The notes beneath the pieces were generated by a model. It ran no database searches and had not been told where the DNA came from. It saw only the letters and a program-made list of their open reading frames with translations. A stretch of 18,486 nucleotides of DNA from the NCBI GenBank assembly GCA_905205855.1, contig CAJLFL010000014.1, forward strand, positions 1-18,486, read 5' to 3'. The position numbers were made by a program, and so were the translations under genes. This document shows, one piece after another, positions 6,229 to 14,100 of this stretch. How positions within the stretch are numbered: position 1 is the first letter of the stretch; each line of letters opens with the position of its first letter. Source of the DNA: an uncultured Eubacteriales bacterium. GTDB taxonomy: Bacteria; Bacillota; Clostridia; Monoglobales; Monoglobaceae.

Positions 6229-6504
6229 ATGCATATAAAATCCGGATTTATATTAAAGGAAGCGGCGGGAGAGTACATAGCTGTTCCCTACGGCGGAGAA
6301 TACGAAGAATGCGGAGCGATTCTGACGCTTAATTCAACAGGTGCGTTTTTATGGAAGCTTATGCAGGAGGAATGCGAGCAAAGCGGACTGAGCGCTGCGC
6401 TTGTTGAGGAGTATGGCATAGATAAGGCGCTGGCTGACGAGGCGGCTGCCGTTTTTATAAAAGAACTGAAAGAGGAAAATCTGCTGGAGGGCGCAGAGGG
6501 TTAA
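6229..6504 (+). CDS. PqqD-like protein (RiPP recognition element candidate)
   Basis: The 91-residue protein matches the PqqD family, whose winged-helix fold binds leader peptides of ribosomally made, modified peptides and presents them to enzymes. Visible family features are a beta-rich N-terminus (residues 1-30), the motif LTLNSTGAFLWKLM (near 31-44), an acidic middle with VEEYGIDKALADEAAAVFI, and a final helix KELKEENLLEG. The ATG at 6229 has AAGGAGT 8 bases upstream; the frame is open further upstream, but those codons precede the promoter start. It is first in an operon, 6 bases before an ABC exporter, and upstream of a small peptide and an HprK-like kinase. That context suggests it recognises the 69-aa peptide. 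Stand-alone PqqD proteins also occur in lasso-peptide clusters (B1 protein). Confidence 0.82.
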   Translation: MHIKSGFILKEAAGEYIAVPYGGEYEECGAILTLNSTGAFLWKLMQEECEQSGLSAALVEEYGIDKALADEAAAVFIKELKEENLLEGAEG

Positions 6505-6510
6505 GCAGAC

Positions 6511-8154
6511 ATGAAACGAAATTTTTTCTTTAAGCTTGTGCGTGAATCAAAGCTGCAGATTGCCGCGCTGTCATTTCTCGGAGTCGGCGCGTCAGCATGC
6601 GGTGTATATCTCGCGTGGGTGTCAAAGTCGGTCGTTGATATTGCGACAGGTCAGGCTGACGGAAGCCTGCTTAATACCGGACTGATGCTGGCAGGGATAA
6701 TCCTTATCCAGCTTGGACTTCAGGTTTGCCTTACGGTGCTGCATGTCAACACCTCGGCTAAAATGAGGTTCAGACTGCAATCTTCTTTGTTTAACAGATT
6801 TTTAAACAAACAAAAGCTGTCGGCGGACAGATTTCATTCAGGCGAGCTTGTCCATCGTATGTCGGGTGATACACAGATTGTGTCAGACGGCGTCGTTGAG
6901 ATATTTCCGTCGCTTATGTCAATTTCCGCAAGGATAATATTCAGCTTTGCCGCTTTGGTTATGCTTGACGGTGCTCTTGCGGCACTTTGCGTTGCGGCAG
7001 GAACACTGATGCTTGCGGCTGCAAAGGTTTATCGCAAAAAAACCGGCGATGTATTTAAAAAAAGCCGAGAGAGCGAGGGGAAAATCCGTTCGTTTATACA
7101 GGAGTCGGTTCAGAACCTTGCTGTAATAAAGGCGTTTTCGGTACAGAGCATAATCTGCCGTCAGCTTAAATCTGCACAGAAAACCTCATATGAATACATA
7201 GTCAAGAAAAATAAGTTAAGTATCGGGGCAAATGTGTGTTTCTATGTAGCGATGACTGCGGGGTATTATGCCGTACTCGGCTGGGGAGCATGGCGTATTT
7301 TTAACGGGAGCATAACCTTTGGTACGCTCACGGCGGTGCTCAGCCTTACAGGCGACGTTACCACTCCGTTTCAGCAGCTTGCGTCACTGTTTCCGCAGTA
7401 TATGTCCGCTTGTGCCTCTGCCGAAAGACTTGAAGAACTTGACGAGCTGCCGGATGATGAACTGCCGGAGGCAAAGGATTATAGGAGCGTATATGATAAG
7501 CTTGACTGTATAGCGCTTAAAGGAATTACATTTTCTTACGGCGGTGCGGAGGTACTCAGTTCGGCGGATGCGGAGTTTTGCAAAGGGAAGCTGACTGCTG
7601 TCACCGGTGAATCCGGCGCCGGAAAAAGTACGCTTTTGAATATTATGACGGGTGTGCTGAGTCCGGGCGGAGGAAATATATCGCTTATAGCAGGGGATGA
7701 GGTTTATCCGGATATAAGCGTTTATCGAAGAATGTTTGCATATGTCCCGCAGGACTTTCTGCTGCTTACGGGAAATGTTATACAAAACATTACCTTGTTT
7801 GATGAAACGCCGAATATGCAAAGGCTGAATGAGGCGGTTCGAATTTCAGAACTTTCGGCAGTTATAGATGAATTGCCGGAGGGACTTGAAAGCTATCTCG
7901 GCGAGGGCGGCGGCAGACTTTCGGGCGGTCAGCGGCAGCGCATGGCAATAGCGAGGGCGATATACAGCGGCGCGGAGGTATTGCTTATGGATGAATCCAC
8001 ATCTGCGTTGTCGGATAATATTGAAAAGAAAATTCTGACGAATCTGAAGGAAAGCGGAAAGACGGTTGTGTTTGTAACGCATCGCAGGACGGCGGTGGCT
8101 TTATGCGACAGAGCCTATCGAATGGAATATGGCATACTTGAGCGGTATAAATAG
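6511..8154 (+). CDS. ABC exporter, fused membrane and ATPase domains
   Basis: The 547-residue half-transporter probably works as a homodimer in the cytoplasmic membrane. The first about 310 residues form an exporter-type membrane domain with hydrophobic segments near 17-36, 57-78, 137-172 and 240-280. The ATPase domain has Walker A GESGAGKST (366-374), Q-loop Q414, signature LSGGQRQR (470-477), Walker B LLMDE (491-495) and H524. There is no N-terminal C39 peptidase domain, so it would not cleave a leader itself. It is 6 bases after the PqqD-like gene. Given the peptide and kinase genes downstream, peptide export is the likeliest role, but lipid or drug export cannot be excluded from sequence alone. 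Confidence 0.9.
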   Translation: MKRNFFFKLVRESKLQIAALSFLGVGASACGVYLAWVSKSVVDIATGQADGSLLNTGLMLAGIILIQLGLQVCLTVLHVNTSAKMRFRLQSSLFNRFLNKQKLSADRFHSGELVHRMSGDTQIVSDGVVEIFPSLMSISARIIFSFAALVMLDGALAALCVAAGTLMLAAAKVYRKKTGDVFKKSRESEGKIRSFIQESVQNLAVIKAFSVQSIICRQLKSAQKTSYEYIVKKNKLSIGANVCFYVAMTAGYYAVLGWGAWRIFNGSITFGTLTAVLSLTGDVTTPFQQLASLFPQYMSACASAERLEELDELPDDELPEAKDYRSVYDKLDCIALKGITFSYGGAEVLSSADAEFCKGKLTAVTGESGAGKSTLLNIMTGVLSPGGGNISLIAGDEVYPDISVYRRMFAYVPQDFLLLTGNVIQNITLFDETPNMQRLNEAVRISELSAVIDELPEGLESYLGEGGGRLSGGQRQRMAIARAIYSGAEVLLMDESTSALSDNIEKKILTNLKESGKTVVFVTHRRTAVALCDRAYRMEYGILERYK

Positions 8155-8209
8155 TGTATTATAAGATGAATTGAACAAAAAAGTTATATTTTTTTAGTAT
8201 AAGTTTATC

Positions 8210-8238
8210 TTGACATAAGAGCAGATCTGATTTAAAAT
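8210..8238 (+). promoter_or_regulatory. Internal sigma-A promoter ahead of the peptide gene
   Basis: TTGACA (8210-8215) and TAAAAT (8233-8238) are separated by 17 bases, so 11 of 12 consensus positions match. Transcription would start near 8245, giving a leader of about 100 bases. No terminator is seen between the exporter gene and this promoter, so the peptide, kinase and later genes can be read from both promoters. Confidence 0.8.
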
Positions 8239-8344
8239 ATATACTGGATAGACTATAAAGGGGTATAGACATTTTTATTTTAACAGCCTGACTGAATTTT
8301 ATAAAAACTGCATAAAATGGTACAAAAATTTGGTATAAGGGGGA

Positions 8345-8554
8345 ATGAAAATGAGAAAGTTAGCTTATGAATATGCCGGTGCCGGCGGATTTGAAATGCC
8401 TGCCTTGCATAGGGTTGATTTGGAAAAAGAAAACAGCATTGTACTTGCCGCAACGCCAAAAACCGTATACAAGGGAAATACATCCGGGTTCAGCCGCGGA
8501 ATACTTATGACGGCATCCAATGCAGATATGAACACCGGCGGACAGACTAGCTGA
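8345..8554 (+). CDS. 69-aa Cys-free peptide, putative modified-peptide precursor
   Basis: I do not recognise a named family. The 69-residue product has no Cys. The N-terminal half contains FEMPALHRVD (16-25), matching the aromatic-x-x-P-x-L-x-x-x-D pattern of leader peptides bound by PqqD-like proteins in lasso clusters. The C-terminal half (about 39-69) is rich in Thr, Ser, Asn and Gly and ends GGQTS with a terminal Ser. The start ATG at 8345 has AAGGGGGA directly upstream; a second ATG follows two codons later. It has its own strong promoter, and its TGA overlaps the kinase ATG by one base (TGATG), so the two are translationally coupled. A substrate-kinase pair is inferred. Alternatively it may be a small regulatory or structural protein of the operon. 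Confidence 0.72.
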   Translation: MKMRKLAYEYAGAGGFEMPALHRVDLEKENSIVLAATPKTVYKGNTSGFSRGILMTASNADMNTGGQTS

Positions 8555-9462
8555 TGAATTTGCAGAATATTATGTTTAGAATTGCCGGACTCAATGTTGA
8601 AATACAGGGAGCCGGCAATTACTTTAAAAAGCGTGTATCAGATTATATACTCCCCTTTTTCGGCAGTGAGAACGGGGAGTATAACTGTGATATAAGGATA
8701 AAGATTAAACGCTGCGAAGAACTTCCGTACCTTCGGGAAAGCGGTAATGCAGGGACTGCCCTGCAGTGGAGGATAGCGGCGTTTGATGATGAAATATATA
8801 AAGGCTGTACGGATGTTGTGTTTCGGACGCCGCCCGGATTTGATGACGTGGCAAGCGTCATTATGCGCTTTGCGGGTAAAAATGCTGAAATTTCTCTGCT
8901 TTGCCCAAGTGAGCTTCCGGAGGATGTAAAGGAAAATGACATGCGCGATTATACAAGTGCCGGACAGGCTATGGGCAGTCTGATGCTTGAATACGACAGA
9001 ATGGTAATGCACAGCTCATGTATAGCGGCAAACGGTAAAGCGGTTTTATTTTCTGCACCGTCAGGTACGGGAAAAAGCACCCATACAGGATTATGGATAA
9101 AGCATATTCCGAGGACGGAGTATATAAATGACGATACACCTGTCCTCAGCTTTGCGGATGAAGGTACAGTATATGCCTGCGGCAGCCCGTGGAGCGGAAA
9201 AACAGAGCTTAATTCCAATATTTCGGCTCCGGTTGCGGCGATGGTACTGCTTGAAAGAGGAACGGAAAACGAGATAGAACGTGTAGGCGGCGCAGAGGCG
9301 TTTGCAAGGCTGCTGGGAGAAGCACGTAAGCTGCCGTTCAGACGGTCGGTCAGCAAGGCGGCGGACTTATGCGCGAAACTTATGGAGAATGTTCCGGTAT
9401 ACCGGCTCAGATGCAACATGTCGCCGGAAGCGGCTGAGGTTGTATACAAGGAGATTTTCTGA
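8554..9462 (+). CDS. HprK-like kinase (PEP carboxykinase-like P-loop fold)
   Basis: The 302-residue protein resembles HPr kinase-related proteins found in peptide clusters. The N-terminal half (1-145) is poorly conserved. The kinase core starts with VMHSSCIA (151-158) and NGKAVLFSAPSGTGKST, a P-loop at 168-176, followed by YINDDTPVL with the paired Asp (193-194) and GSPWSGK (210-216), then APVAAMVLLERG. Such enzymes phosphorylate a Ser on a peptide or protein. It lacks a separate ribosome binding site and starts within the stop codon of the peptide gene. In paeninodin-type lasso clusters the kinase gene also directly follows the precursor gene and modifies its C-terminal Ser. The substrate here is inferred, not shown. 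Confidence 0.82.
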   Translation: MNLQNIMFRIAGLNVEIQGAGNYFKKRVSDYILPFFGSENGEYNCDIRIKIKRCEELPYLRESGNAGTALQWRIAAFDDEIYKGCTDVVFRTPPGFDDVASVIMRFAGKNAEISLLCPSELPEDVKENDMRDYTSAGQAMGSLMLEYDRMVMHSSCIAANGKAVLFSAPSGTGKSTHTGLWIKHIPRTEYINDDTPVLSFADEGTVYACGSPWSGKTELNSNISAPVAAMVLLERGTENEIERVGGAEAFARLLGEARKLPFRRSVSKAADLCAKLMENVPVYRLRCNMSPEAAEVVYKEIF

Positions 9463-9478
9463 TAAAGGAGAGAGAATT

Positions 9479-10954
9479 ATGAAAAAGTTTTGTATAGTTA
9501 TGGCTTTATGTTCTGCATTGACTTTTACAGAGGTTTTTGCGGACAGAAGTTTTTCTGATTTGCCCGACAGTCATTGGGCATACGGTGTTGTTCAGCAGCT
9601 TGTTGATGCAGGAAGAATCAATGGTTATCCGGACGGCAGCTTTCAGCCGGATAATCAGGTTACCCGCTGGGAATTTGCCAAAATGGCAGGCGGTAACCCT
9701 GATGAGGTCAGTGAGCCTGACCGCGCATCAACGCGCGATGAGGCTGCGGCATATCTTTGGGAACTGGCAGGAAAGCCGTCTGCGGACGCTCCATCGGTTG
9801 TGACAAAGGGCAGCGATACGCCTCAGGCGGTTGCGTGGTGCTATACCTATGGAATTATGCAGGGTGATGACGGTATAAACCTTCGTCTTGGTTCAACTCA
9901 GAGCCGCGCGGAGGCAGCTGCGCTTATTGTCCGTGCTGAGCAGGAGGGATTGCAGCCTGTTGACTTTATAGATAGTATAAAACCGTCTGTTGTTTTGGAG
10001 CGTATCTGGAACGGCGCGCGAACCGGTATGGAATATAACGAGAATACCGTCATAACAAACGGTCAGTTGGCAAGAATTGCTCTAAGCCTCGGAAGTGAGC
10101 TGACTGATATAAATTATTCTGCATTAAAGCAGCAGCCGGGATTTTCCGGAGAATATGCAAAAGATATTATGCTTGTATGCCAGGAGTGCCTGGGTGCAGA
10201 CAGAGCCTCGGCATCATTTATGAATTCGCCGGCAAATATGCAGGATGCCGTTGCTGTGCTCAGCTTTTACACTATGCGTAAATCTGCAGGCTCACTCAAT
10301 ATAGGCGAGGGCAACTATTCCGATGCGACACTTGATACGACTATGGGAAAGATGGCGCTTAAATTTGCACATTATAACGGAATACGCCTTTACAGCATGG
10401 ATAAGCTTAATGCGGATAAGCAGCTTACAATGAAGGATGCGGCATGCATATTGCTTCAGCTTGACGAGGTTGTCGGACTCAATAAATCCGGCGGAAACGT
10501 TCATGCGACTCCGATGCTTAAACAGGAGTACCCGTATCCGGCAAATGCATCGGATTATGCGTATATATTAAAAGAAGTTCCGTGGAATATATATGAAACT
10601 CCGATTAACGGAGCAGACCGACCTGTTGACTCATACGAATATGCGGTAAACTTCACCTCGATGCTGACAAACTTCCTTAAAGACACAGCAAAGCTTGTAC
10701 CGGAATCTGTCAAGGTTGAATGGACTTTTTATCCGTCGATGGTTGTTAAGACAGACAATGAGGTTATTATGCGTGCAGGCTTGAGGATTTTAAAGAATGA
10801 CAATAATCTGAGCCTTAATGAAATTTTCGGCAGAAATACACTTGACAAAACCTATGACGGTGATGTATTCTTTATAGATATAACCACAGGAACACCTATA
10901 CTTGATATAGTGGTTGATACAAGTGATTATAATATAATAAGAGCGTTTAATTAA
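9479..10954 (+). CDS. Secreted SLH-domain protein
   Basis: The 491-residue protein has a signal peptide (MKKFCIVMALCSALTFTEVFA, cleaved near residue 21). The first SLH domain follows directly (about 24-71): FSDLPDSHWAYGVVQQLVDAG then INGYPDGSFQPDNQVTRWEFAKMA. A second SLH-like repeat around 90-160 carries AVAWCYTYGIMQGDD and RAEAAALIVRAEQ. SLH domains bind secondary cell-wall polymers and anchor proteins at the cell surface. The rest (about 165-491) has no family I recognise. I start at ATG 9479, with AAAGGAG 9-16 bases upstream, not at the longer open frame that overlaps the kinase gene. It lies 16 bases after the kinase, so it belongs to the same transcript. Confidence 0.85.
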   Translation: MKKFCIVMALCSALTFTEVFADRSFSDLPDSHWAYGVVQQLVDAGRINGYPDGSFQPDNQVTRWEFAKMAGGNPDEVSEPDRASTRDEAAAYLWELAGKPSADAPSVVTKGSDTPQAVAWCYTYGIMQGDDGINLRLGSTQSRAEAAALIVRAEQEGLQPVDFIDSIKPSVVLERIWNGARTGMEYNENTVITNGQLARIALSLGSELTDINYSALKQQPGFSGEYAKDIMLVCQECLGADRASASFMNSPANMQDAVAVLSFYTMRKSAGSLNIGEGNYSDATLDTTMGKMALKFAHYNGIRLYSMDKLNADKQLTMKDAACILLQLDEVVGLNKSGGNVHATPMLKQEYPYPANASDYAYILKEVPWNIYETPINGADRPVDSYEYAVNFTSMLTNFLKDTAKLVPESVKVEWTFYPSMVVKTDNEVIMRAGLRILKNDNNLSLNEIFGRNTLDKTYDGDVFFIDITTGTPILDIVVDTSDYNIIRAFN

Positions 10955-11047
10955 ACATGAGTCGGATACAATATGACTTAAACGGGAAAATTTAAGAAAA
11001 TACGGCGTTAAAATGCTCGATGATACTTTACTGAAAGGACTGACATA

Positions 11048-11734
11048 ATGAAGGAAGAATTCAGAATAGGTGACATTATCGACCTTCTTCTGCCCAAGTG
11101 GCCGCTGATTTTGATAAGCGGACTGATACTTGCAATAATTGCATATCTGTATTCGTCATTTTTTATAACACCGATTTATCAGGCAAGCGGAACCTTGTAT
11201 GTTACCGGTGATGTAAAAAACTCAACGGAATATGTGCAAAAGGACACAAGCCTCAGCGACCTTATGCTTTCTCAGGAGCTTGCAAAGACATATGGACAGA
11301 TTCTCAGCAGCAACACGTTTTTCAAGGCGGTTGCAGAGAAAAACGGCAGAGGCTATGACTATGATTATATACAAAGAATAACAACAATCACAAATGTTGA
11401 GGAAACCGGTATATTGTATGTTGCGGTAAAGCATCCTAATCCGCAGATAGCGTATGAGATTACAAATACCATATTAGAGCTTGCTCCGGATGAACTTGCA
11501 AGGGTTGTTGTAAGCGGAAGTGCCAATATCATAGATGCAGCGGATTTGCCGGAACAGCCTATCTCACCGAATATTCCGAAGAATACTCTGATAGGCGGCT
11601 TTCTGGGCGTGTTTATTGCTGCGGCAATAATCTTCCTGAGAGATTTATTTGACAATACGCTTAAAACTCCGGATGAAATTGAAAATTCGTTTGGCGTTCC
11701 GGTGCTTGGCATGGTTCCGCATATAGAAACGTAA
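11048..11734 (+). CDS. Wzz/YveK-type polysaccharide co-polymerase
   Basis: The 228-residue protein has the Wzz chain-length-determinant layout: an N-terminal segment with IGDIIDLLLPKWPLI, a first membrane helix (about 18-38), an extracellular domain, a Pro-rich stretch (167-179, LPEQPISPNIPKN), a second membrane helix (about 180-197) and a short cytoplasmic tail ending GVPVLGMVPHIET. Such proteins control chain length of exported polysaccharide, usually with a tyrosine kinase; no kinase, polymerase or glycosyltransferase gene adjoins it here. The ATG has AAAGGA 8 bases upstream. It follows the SLH gene by 93 bases without a visible terminator, so it is probably co-transcribed, which suggests a shared cell-envelope role. 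Confidence 0.87.
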   Translation: MKEEFRIGDIIDLLLPKWPLILISGLILAIIAYLYSSFFITPIYQASGTLYVTGDVKNSTEYVQKDTSLSDLMLSQELAKTYGQILSSNTFFKAVAEKNGRGYDYDYIQRITTITNVEETGILYVAVKHPNPQIAYEITNTILELAPDELARVVVSGSANIIDAADLPEQPISPNIPKNTLIGGFLGVFIAAAIIFLRDLFDNTLKTPDEIENSFGVPVLGMVPHIET

Positions 11735-11745
11735 AATTGACTTTG

Positions 11746-11780
11746 TGCCGCGGCTTTTATGCCGCGGCATTGTTTATTGT
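11746..11780 (+). terminator. Terminator after the Wzz gene
   Basis: A perfect 9-base stem TGCCGCGGC (11746-11754) with GCCGCGGCA (11761-11769) encloses TTTTAT and is followed by a T-rich stretch. It closes the operon that includes the peptide and kinase genes. Confidence 0.85.
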
Positions 11781-11820
11781 TAATAGCCTTATAAAAAACT
11801 TTATACGAAAAGTAATATTA

Positions 11821-11844
11821 TATGCAATTTTAAGTTTCTGCATA
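11821..11844. promoter_or_regulatory. Inverted repeat upstream of argD
   Basis: TATGCA and TGCATA lie 12 bases apart, forming a 24-base symmetric element ending 2 bases before the -35 box of argD. It could be a repressor or activator site. It does not match the classical ArgR box well, so the regulator is unknown. Confidence 0.3.
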
Positions 11845-11845
11845 C

Positions 11846-11874
11846 TTGCAATTTTTCGGTATTTATGGTATTAT
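11846..11874 (+). promoter_or_regulatory. Sigma-A promoter of the argD operon
   Basis: TTGCAA (11846-11851) and TATTAT (11869-11874) are separated by 17 bases, with a TGG just before the -10 giving an extended -10. Transcription would start near 11881, about 28 bases before the argD start. Confidence 0.7.
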
Positions 11875-11908
11875 ATCCAGATAAGAAATTCAGAAAAGAG
11901 ATGATAGC

Positions 11909-13099
11909 ATGACGCTTCAGCAGGTTCAGGAGCTGGATAAAAACTATTATATGAATACTTTCGGTATGCGTACGCCGGTTTGCTTTACGGAGGGCAGCGG
12001 AATAACACTTACCGATACAGAGGGTAAAAAATACAAGGATTTTTTTGCCGGAATAGCGGTTAATTGCCTCGGATATGCATATCCGAGAATGGTCAGAGAA
12101 CTGCAGGAGCAGATTGCAAAGCTGACTCATGTATCAAACGTATTTTATACGGAAAATCAGGCGCGGCTTGCGGAGCTTTTGGTAAAGAACAGCTGCGGTG
12201 ACAAGGTGTTTTTTGCCAATACCGGTGCAGAGGCAAACGAGGGTGCGATAAAGCTTGCCAAAAAGTATTTTGTAGAAAAAAATCAACCGGAAAAACGTGA
12301 GTTTATTACTCTGCGTAACTCCTTTCACGGCAGAACTCTTGCAACGGTTGCCGCAACCGGACAGGAAAAATATCAAAAGCCGTACAGACCGCTGATAGAA
12401 AAGTTTATTCATGTTGACGCAAACGATATAGACGGTCTGCACAGTGCAATGAATGAAAACACCGCGGCACTTATGATAGAGCTTATACAGGGCGAGGGCG
12501 GAGTTATTCCGCTTAATAAGGAATATGTTGACGCAGCTGCGAAACTGTGCAGAGAGAATAATACACTGCTTATAATTGATGAGGTTCAGACAGGAATAGG
12601 ACGTACGGGAAAGATGTTTGCTTATGAATGGTACGGAATAGAACCGGATATCGTGACTATGGCAAAGGGACTTGGCGGAGGAATCCCCATTGGCGCCTTT
12701 GTTGCAAAGGCGGAGGTTGCAGCGGCATTTAAACCGGGCGACCACGGAACAACCTTCGGCGGAAACCCTCTGTCGGCACGTGCAGGACTTGTGGTTGTGG
12801 ACGAGCTGTTAAATAATGGGGTTCTTGAAAATGCCGCAAAGGTCGGCGAGTATTTTATGGCAGAGCTTAAAAAGCTTGTTGGGGTATGCACAAAGATAAA
12901 GGAAGGCAGGGGCAAGAGCCTTATAATAGGCGTTGCGCTGAACGGCGATATATCAAAGGAAATAACCGCGGCTCTGCGCGATAAAGGATTTATAGTCGGA
13001 ACTGCCGGCGCAAGTGTTTTAAGAATAGTTCCGCCGCTTATTCTGACTGAGGCGGATGCCGATGATTTTACCGCAGCATTAAAAGAGGTTTGCAAATAA
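11909..13099 (+). CDS. argD: Acetylornithine aminotransferase
   Basis: The 396-residue class-III aminotransferase uses PLP to convert N-acetylglutamate semialdehyde and glutamate to N-acetylornithine in arginine synthesis. Visible motifs are FFANTGAEANEGAIKLAKKY (101-120), the SFHGRT loop (138-143), IIDEVQTGIGRTG (222-234, with D224 contacting PLP), the PLP lysine K253 in MAKGLGGGIPIG, and HGTTFGGNP (279-287). Length is usual for ArgD. The ATG at 11909 is preceded by AAAAGAG, a moderate ribosome binding site. It is first in an operon with argF, separated from it by 65 bases. Succinylornithine or GABA aminotransferase are relatives, but the argF neighbour decides for ArgD. Confidence 0.93.
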   Translation: MTLQQVQELDKNYYMNTFGMRTPVCFTEGSGITLTDTEGKKYKDFFAGIAVNCLGYAYPRMVRELQEQIAKLTHVSNVFYTENQARLAELLVKNSCGDKVFFANTGAEANEGAIKLAKKYFVEKNQPEKREFITLRNSFHGRTLATVAATGQEKYQKPYRPLIEKFIHVDANDIDGLHSAMNENTAALMIELIQGEGGVIPLNKEYVDAAAKLCRENNTLLIIDEVQTGIGRTGKMFAYEWYGIEPDIVTMAKGLGGGIPIGAFVAKAEVAAAFKPGDHGTTFGGNPLSARAGLVVVDELLNNGVLENAAKVGEYFMAELKKLVGVCTKIKEGRGKSLIIGVALNGDISKEITAALRDKGFIVGTAGASVLRIVPPLILTEADADDFTAALKEVCK

Positions 13100-13164
13100 G
13101 ATTATATAGCCGGAGAACCGAGAATATCTGTTCGCTTCAGTCCGGCGAAAAGGAGAGTATAGAG

Positions 13165-14082
13165 ATGGAGCATTTTATAAGTATACATGATATAACACGT
13201 GATGAGTTTAACGGTCTTATGGATTTGGCAATAAAGCTGAAGAAGGAACAAAAGGCAGGTATAAAGCATCATATTCTTGAGGGCAAGACGCTGGGAATGA
13301 TATTTACAAAATCATCTACCAGAACGAGGATTTCGTTTGAGGTGGGGATGTATCAGCTCGGCGGTCATCCGATGTATTTAAACGCAAACGATATGCAGCT
13401 TGGCAGAGGCGAGAGTATTTATGATACAGCCAATGTAATGAGCCGTTTTGTTGACGGAATTATGATTCGTACATATGCGCATCAGGATGTACTTGACCTT
13501 GCAAAATACGGCACTGTTCCTGTTATCAATGCTCTGACGGATTATCTGCATCCGTGCCAGGCTATGGCAGATCTTATGACTGTATATGAGCATAAGGGGA
13601 AGCTTGAGGGACTTAAGCTTGCGTATGTCGGCGACGGAAATAATGTTGCACATTCGCTTTTGTATGCATGTGCAAAAGCAGGTATGCATATGTCGGTTGC
13701 AACACCTGCAGGATATGAGTGTGCTGCAGAGGTTGTGGCAAATGCGAAGGATGATGCAAAAGAAACAGGCTCCCAAATATTTATTACCAATGACCCGGCT
13801 GAGGCGGTGGCAAACGCTGACGTTGTATGCACCGATACCTGGGTAAGTATGGGACAGGAAGCGGAAAAGGCTGAGCGCAGAAAAATTTTTGCTGATTATC
13901 AGGTTAATACAGAACTTTTCGGAAAAGCTAAGGATGATGCAATATTTATCCATTGTCTGCCGGCGTACCGCGGATACGAGGTAACAGAGGATGTAATCGA
14001 CGGCCCGCGTTCGGTTATATTTGATGAGGCGGAAAACCGTCTGCATGCTCAAAAAGCGGTACTTGCAACCCTTATGGGTTAA
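13165..14082 (+). CDS. argF: Ornithine carbamoyltransferase
   Basis: The 305-residue protein makes citrulline from ornithine and carbamoyl phosphate. It carries the carbamoyl-phosphate motif STRTR (51-55), HPCQ (129-132), the ornithine-binding DTWVSMGQE (223-231) and HCLPAYRG (263-270), all diagnostic for OTC. The start at 13165 has AAAAGGAGAG about 7 bases upstream; the frame is open earlier but has no site there. The 65-base gap after argD holds a GCCGGA/TCCGGC inverted repeat that may form a weak stem-loop. The catabolic form would sit with arcA/arcC; here argD is upstream, so a biosynthetic role is likely. Confidence 0.95.
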   Translation: MEHFISIHDITRDEFNGLMDLAIKLKKEQKAGIKHHILEGKTLGMIFTKSSTRTRISFEVGMYQLGGHPMYLNANDMQLGRGESIYDTANVMSRFVDGIMIRTYAHQDVLDLAKYGTVPVINALTDYLHPCQAMADLMTVYEHKGKLEGLKLAYVGDGNNVAHSLLYACAKAGMHMSVATPAGYECAAEVVANAKDDAKETGSQIFITNDPAEAVANADVVCTDTWVSMGQEAEKAERRKIFADYQVNTELFGKAKDDAIFIHCLPAYRGYEVTEDVIDGPRSVIFDEAENRLHAQKAVLATLMG

Positions 14083-14100
14083 TATCGGAGGGGATAATTT

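Noticed and set aside
8177..8196. A-run and T-run (AAAAAA ... TTTTTT) after the exporter gene as a possible terminator.
   Set aside because: The stem would consist only of A-T pairs and is too weak; read-through into the peptide gene is more likely.
12134..12745. A 203-codon minus-strand open frame opposite argD, and similar long antisense frames opposite argF and asnS.
   Set aside because: They overlap clear, complete metabolic genes, have Cys- and Tyr-rich shadow composition and no family signal.
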